A stretch of DNA of 6,720 nucleotides, taken from contig JAODGP010000076.1 of assembly GCA_025464345.1 (NCBI GenBank), positions 1-6,720 of the forward strand, written 5' to 3'. The stretch comes from Methanosarcinales archaeon (GTDB lineage Archaea; Halobacteriota; Syntropharchaeia; Alkanophagales; Methanospirareceae). Shown piece by piece: positions 6,004 through 6,720 of the stretch. Under the pieces are notes generated by a model. That model ran no database searches. It was not told where the DNA came from and saw nothing but the letters and a program-made list of their open reading frames with translations. Made by a program: the position numbers and the translations under genes. Numbering within the stretch: the stretch's first letter is position 1; every line of letters begins with the position of its first letter.

Positions 6004-6012
6004 TATATATAT
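6004..6012 (+). promoter_or_regulatory. TATA box of the AIM24-family gene
   Basis: TATATATAT follows a purine-rich CCAAAAAC (5997-6003), a good BRE-TATA pair. The centre is about 26 bases before 6032-6034, so transcription should begin at or next to the ATG at 6032. Together with the lack of a Shine-Dalgarno site, this points to a leaderless mRNA. Confidence 0.6.
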
Positions 6013-6016
6013 CCCG

Positions 6017-6028
6017 CTGATATATCAG
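6017..6028. promoter_or_regulatory. Candidate operator: perfect 12-bp palindrome CTGATATATCAG
   Basis: The 12-bp inverted repeat lies between the TATA box and the start of the AIM24-family gene, a classic place for a repressor in archaea. Its core, GATATATC, differs from the palindrome at 5914-5931, so the two need not bind the same protein. Chance occurrence in A/T-rich DNA is possible. Confidence 0.35.
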
Positions 6029-6031
6029 TCT

Positions 6032-6720
6032 ATGGGTTATATGAACTATAAAATAAGCGGTGATAACCTTCAACTGGTAACGATTGAACTGAACGAAGGA
6101 GAGCGAGTGTATGGTGAGGCGGGTGCAATGGTGTATATGAGTGCGAATATGGGGATGGAGGCGAAGCTGCGAGGGGGATTGCTCAAGGCGATAGGGCGCA
6201 AATTCGCGGGAGAAACCATGTTCCTCACGGAATTCACGCCGCTGGGCGGCAAAGGGCTCGTAGCGTTCGGTGGTAATGCACCGGGTACGATCAAGCCGAT
6301 AGAACTCTCTTCTGGTAAAGAATTCATAGTGCAGAAGGACGCATTCCTCTGTGCCGAAGATGGGGTTGAGCTGAGTGTGACGTTCCAGCGGCGGCTGGGA
6401 TCCGTCTTCTTCGGTGGTGAAGGTTTTATTCTCGAACGGCTTGCGGGTGAAGGTACTGCGTTCATCCATGCCTGTGGCGATTTCATCGAGTTTGATCTCC
6501 AGCCAGGGCAGCGGTTAAAGGTGGATACCGGCTGTGTGGTCGGCTGGGATGGTACTGTCTCATATGATATTGAACGAGTGAAGGGTATAAAGACGATGTT
6601 CTTCGGTGGTGAAGGGCTGTTCCTGACCACTCTCACGGGTCCTGGCAGGGTCATCATCCAGTCAATGACACTGCACAACCTGGCATCTGCACTGGCACCG
6701 TTCATACCCGGTCGGCAGAC
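6032..6720 (+). CDS. TIGR00266 / AIM24-family beta-roll protein, 3' end outside window
   Basis: 229 codons are visible and the frame is still open at the window end. The protein belongs to the AIM24 (DUF124, TIGR00266) family, widespread in bacteria and archaea; the yeast member is a mitochondrial inner-membrane protein, and the prokaryotic role is unknown. Family marks are the N-terminal ISGDNLQLVTIELNEGERVYGEAGAMVYM (8-36), LTEFTPLGGKGLVAF (65-79) and the C-terminal LTGPGRVIIQSMTLHNLA (201-218). FFGGEG appears twice (126-131 and 190-195), reflecting the internal duplication of the beta roll. Glycine-rich, mostly beta, no membrane helix. The usual length is about 220-260 residues, so only the last few are likely missing. 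The ATG at 6032 is chosen because the TATA box fits a leaderless start there; ATG 6041 would lose three residues. It is transcribed divergently from the HD gene. Confidence 0.88.
   Translation, partial: MGYMNYKISGDNLQLVTIELNEGERVYGEAGAMVYMSANMGMEAKLRGGLLKAIGRKFAGETMFLTEFTPLGGKGLVAFGGNAPGTIKPIELSSGKEFIVQKDAFLCAEDGVELSVTFQRRLGSVFFGGEGFILERLAGEGTAFIHACGDFIEFDLQPGQRLKVDTGCVVGWDGTVSYDIERVKGIKTMFFGGEGLFLTTLTGPGRVIIQSMTLHNLASALAPFIPGRQ

Noticed and set aside
6070..6705. Minus-strand open frames of 211 and 171 codons opposite the AIM24-family gene
   Set aside because: The plus-strand frame shows clear family motifs along its whole length. The antisense frames are proline/serine-rich or arginine/phenylalanine-rich, with no recognisable domains.
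1..6720. CRISPR array, insertion sequence, attachment site or defence system
   Set aside because: No regularly spaced repeats, transposase or integrase motifs, or terminal inverted repeats were seen. The tRNA-Leu 3' end (about 183-202) has no second copy that I could find in the window.

Overview
The window is a compact piece of an archaeal, most likely euryarchaeal, chromosome. The evidence is an archaeal SecE/Sec61-gamma, a Spt5 made only of NGN and KOW domains, an Alba chromatin protein, a CdvB-independent (FtsZ1-type) division gene, an AglJ-type dolichol-phosphate glycosyltransferase, a tRNA-Leu without an encoded CCA end, and TATA-box promoters, some of which fit leaderless transcripts. 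The coding style (many ATA and AGG codons, moderate GC) would suit a methanogen or methane/alkane-oxidising lineage, but that placement is inference and cannot be settled from this window.

Layout, left to right. Bases 1-119 hold no gene I can support, apart from a possible outward-facing start at the very edge. At 120-202 lies a type II tRNA-Leu(CAG). A short promoter region leads into a plus-strand cluster: ftsZ1 (255-1325), secE (1328-1543), spt5 (1546-2004), aglJ-like glycosyltransferase (2005-2898) and hisI (about 2909-3286). Spacings are -11 to +10 nt (depending on the hisI start), so this looks like one transcription unit. It joins cell division, Sec translocation, transcription elongation, surface N-glycosylation and histidine synthesis. 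The alba gene (3346-3627) follows behind its own TATA box and Shine-Dalgarno site, and ends in a T-rich archaeal terminator.

Converging on that terminator is a minus-strand pair: a SAMHD1-like HD-domain phosphohydrolase (5896-4697), whose stop codon overlaps the start of amrS (4697-3696), the radical SAM enzyme of the AMMECR1/MEMO1-associated system. These two are probably co-transcribed and translationally coupled. The 135-bp gap between the HD gene and the next gene is a divergent promoter region. Each side has a TATA box placed for a leaderless transcript and a perfect palindrome over or just after it. To the right, a TIGR00266/AIM24-family protein (6032 onward) runs off the window end.

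Most of the window is core archaeal housekeeping, and I found no mobile element, CRISPR array or defence island. The points most worth a second look are the HD-phosphohydrolase/amrS coupling, the paired palindromes in the divergent promoter, and a 21-nt in-frame duplication at the aglJ/hisI junction that created alternative hisI start codons.
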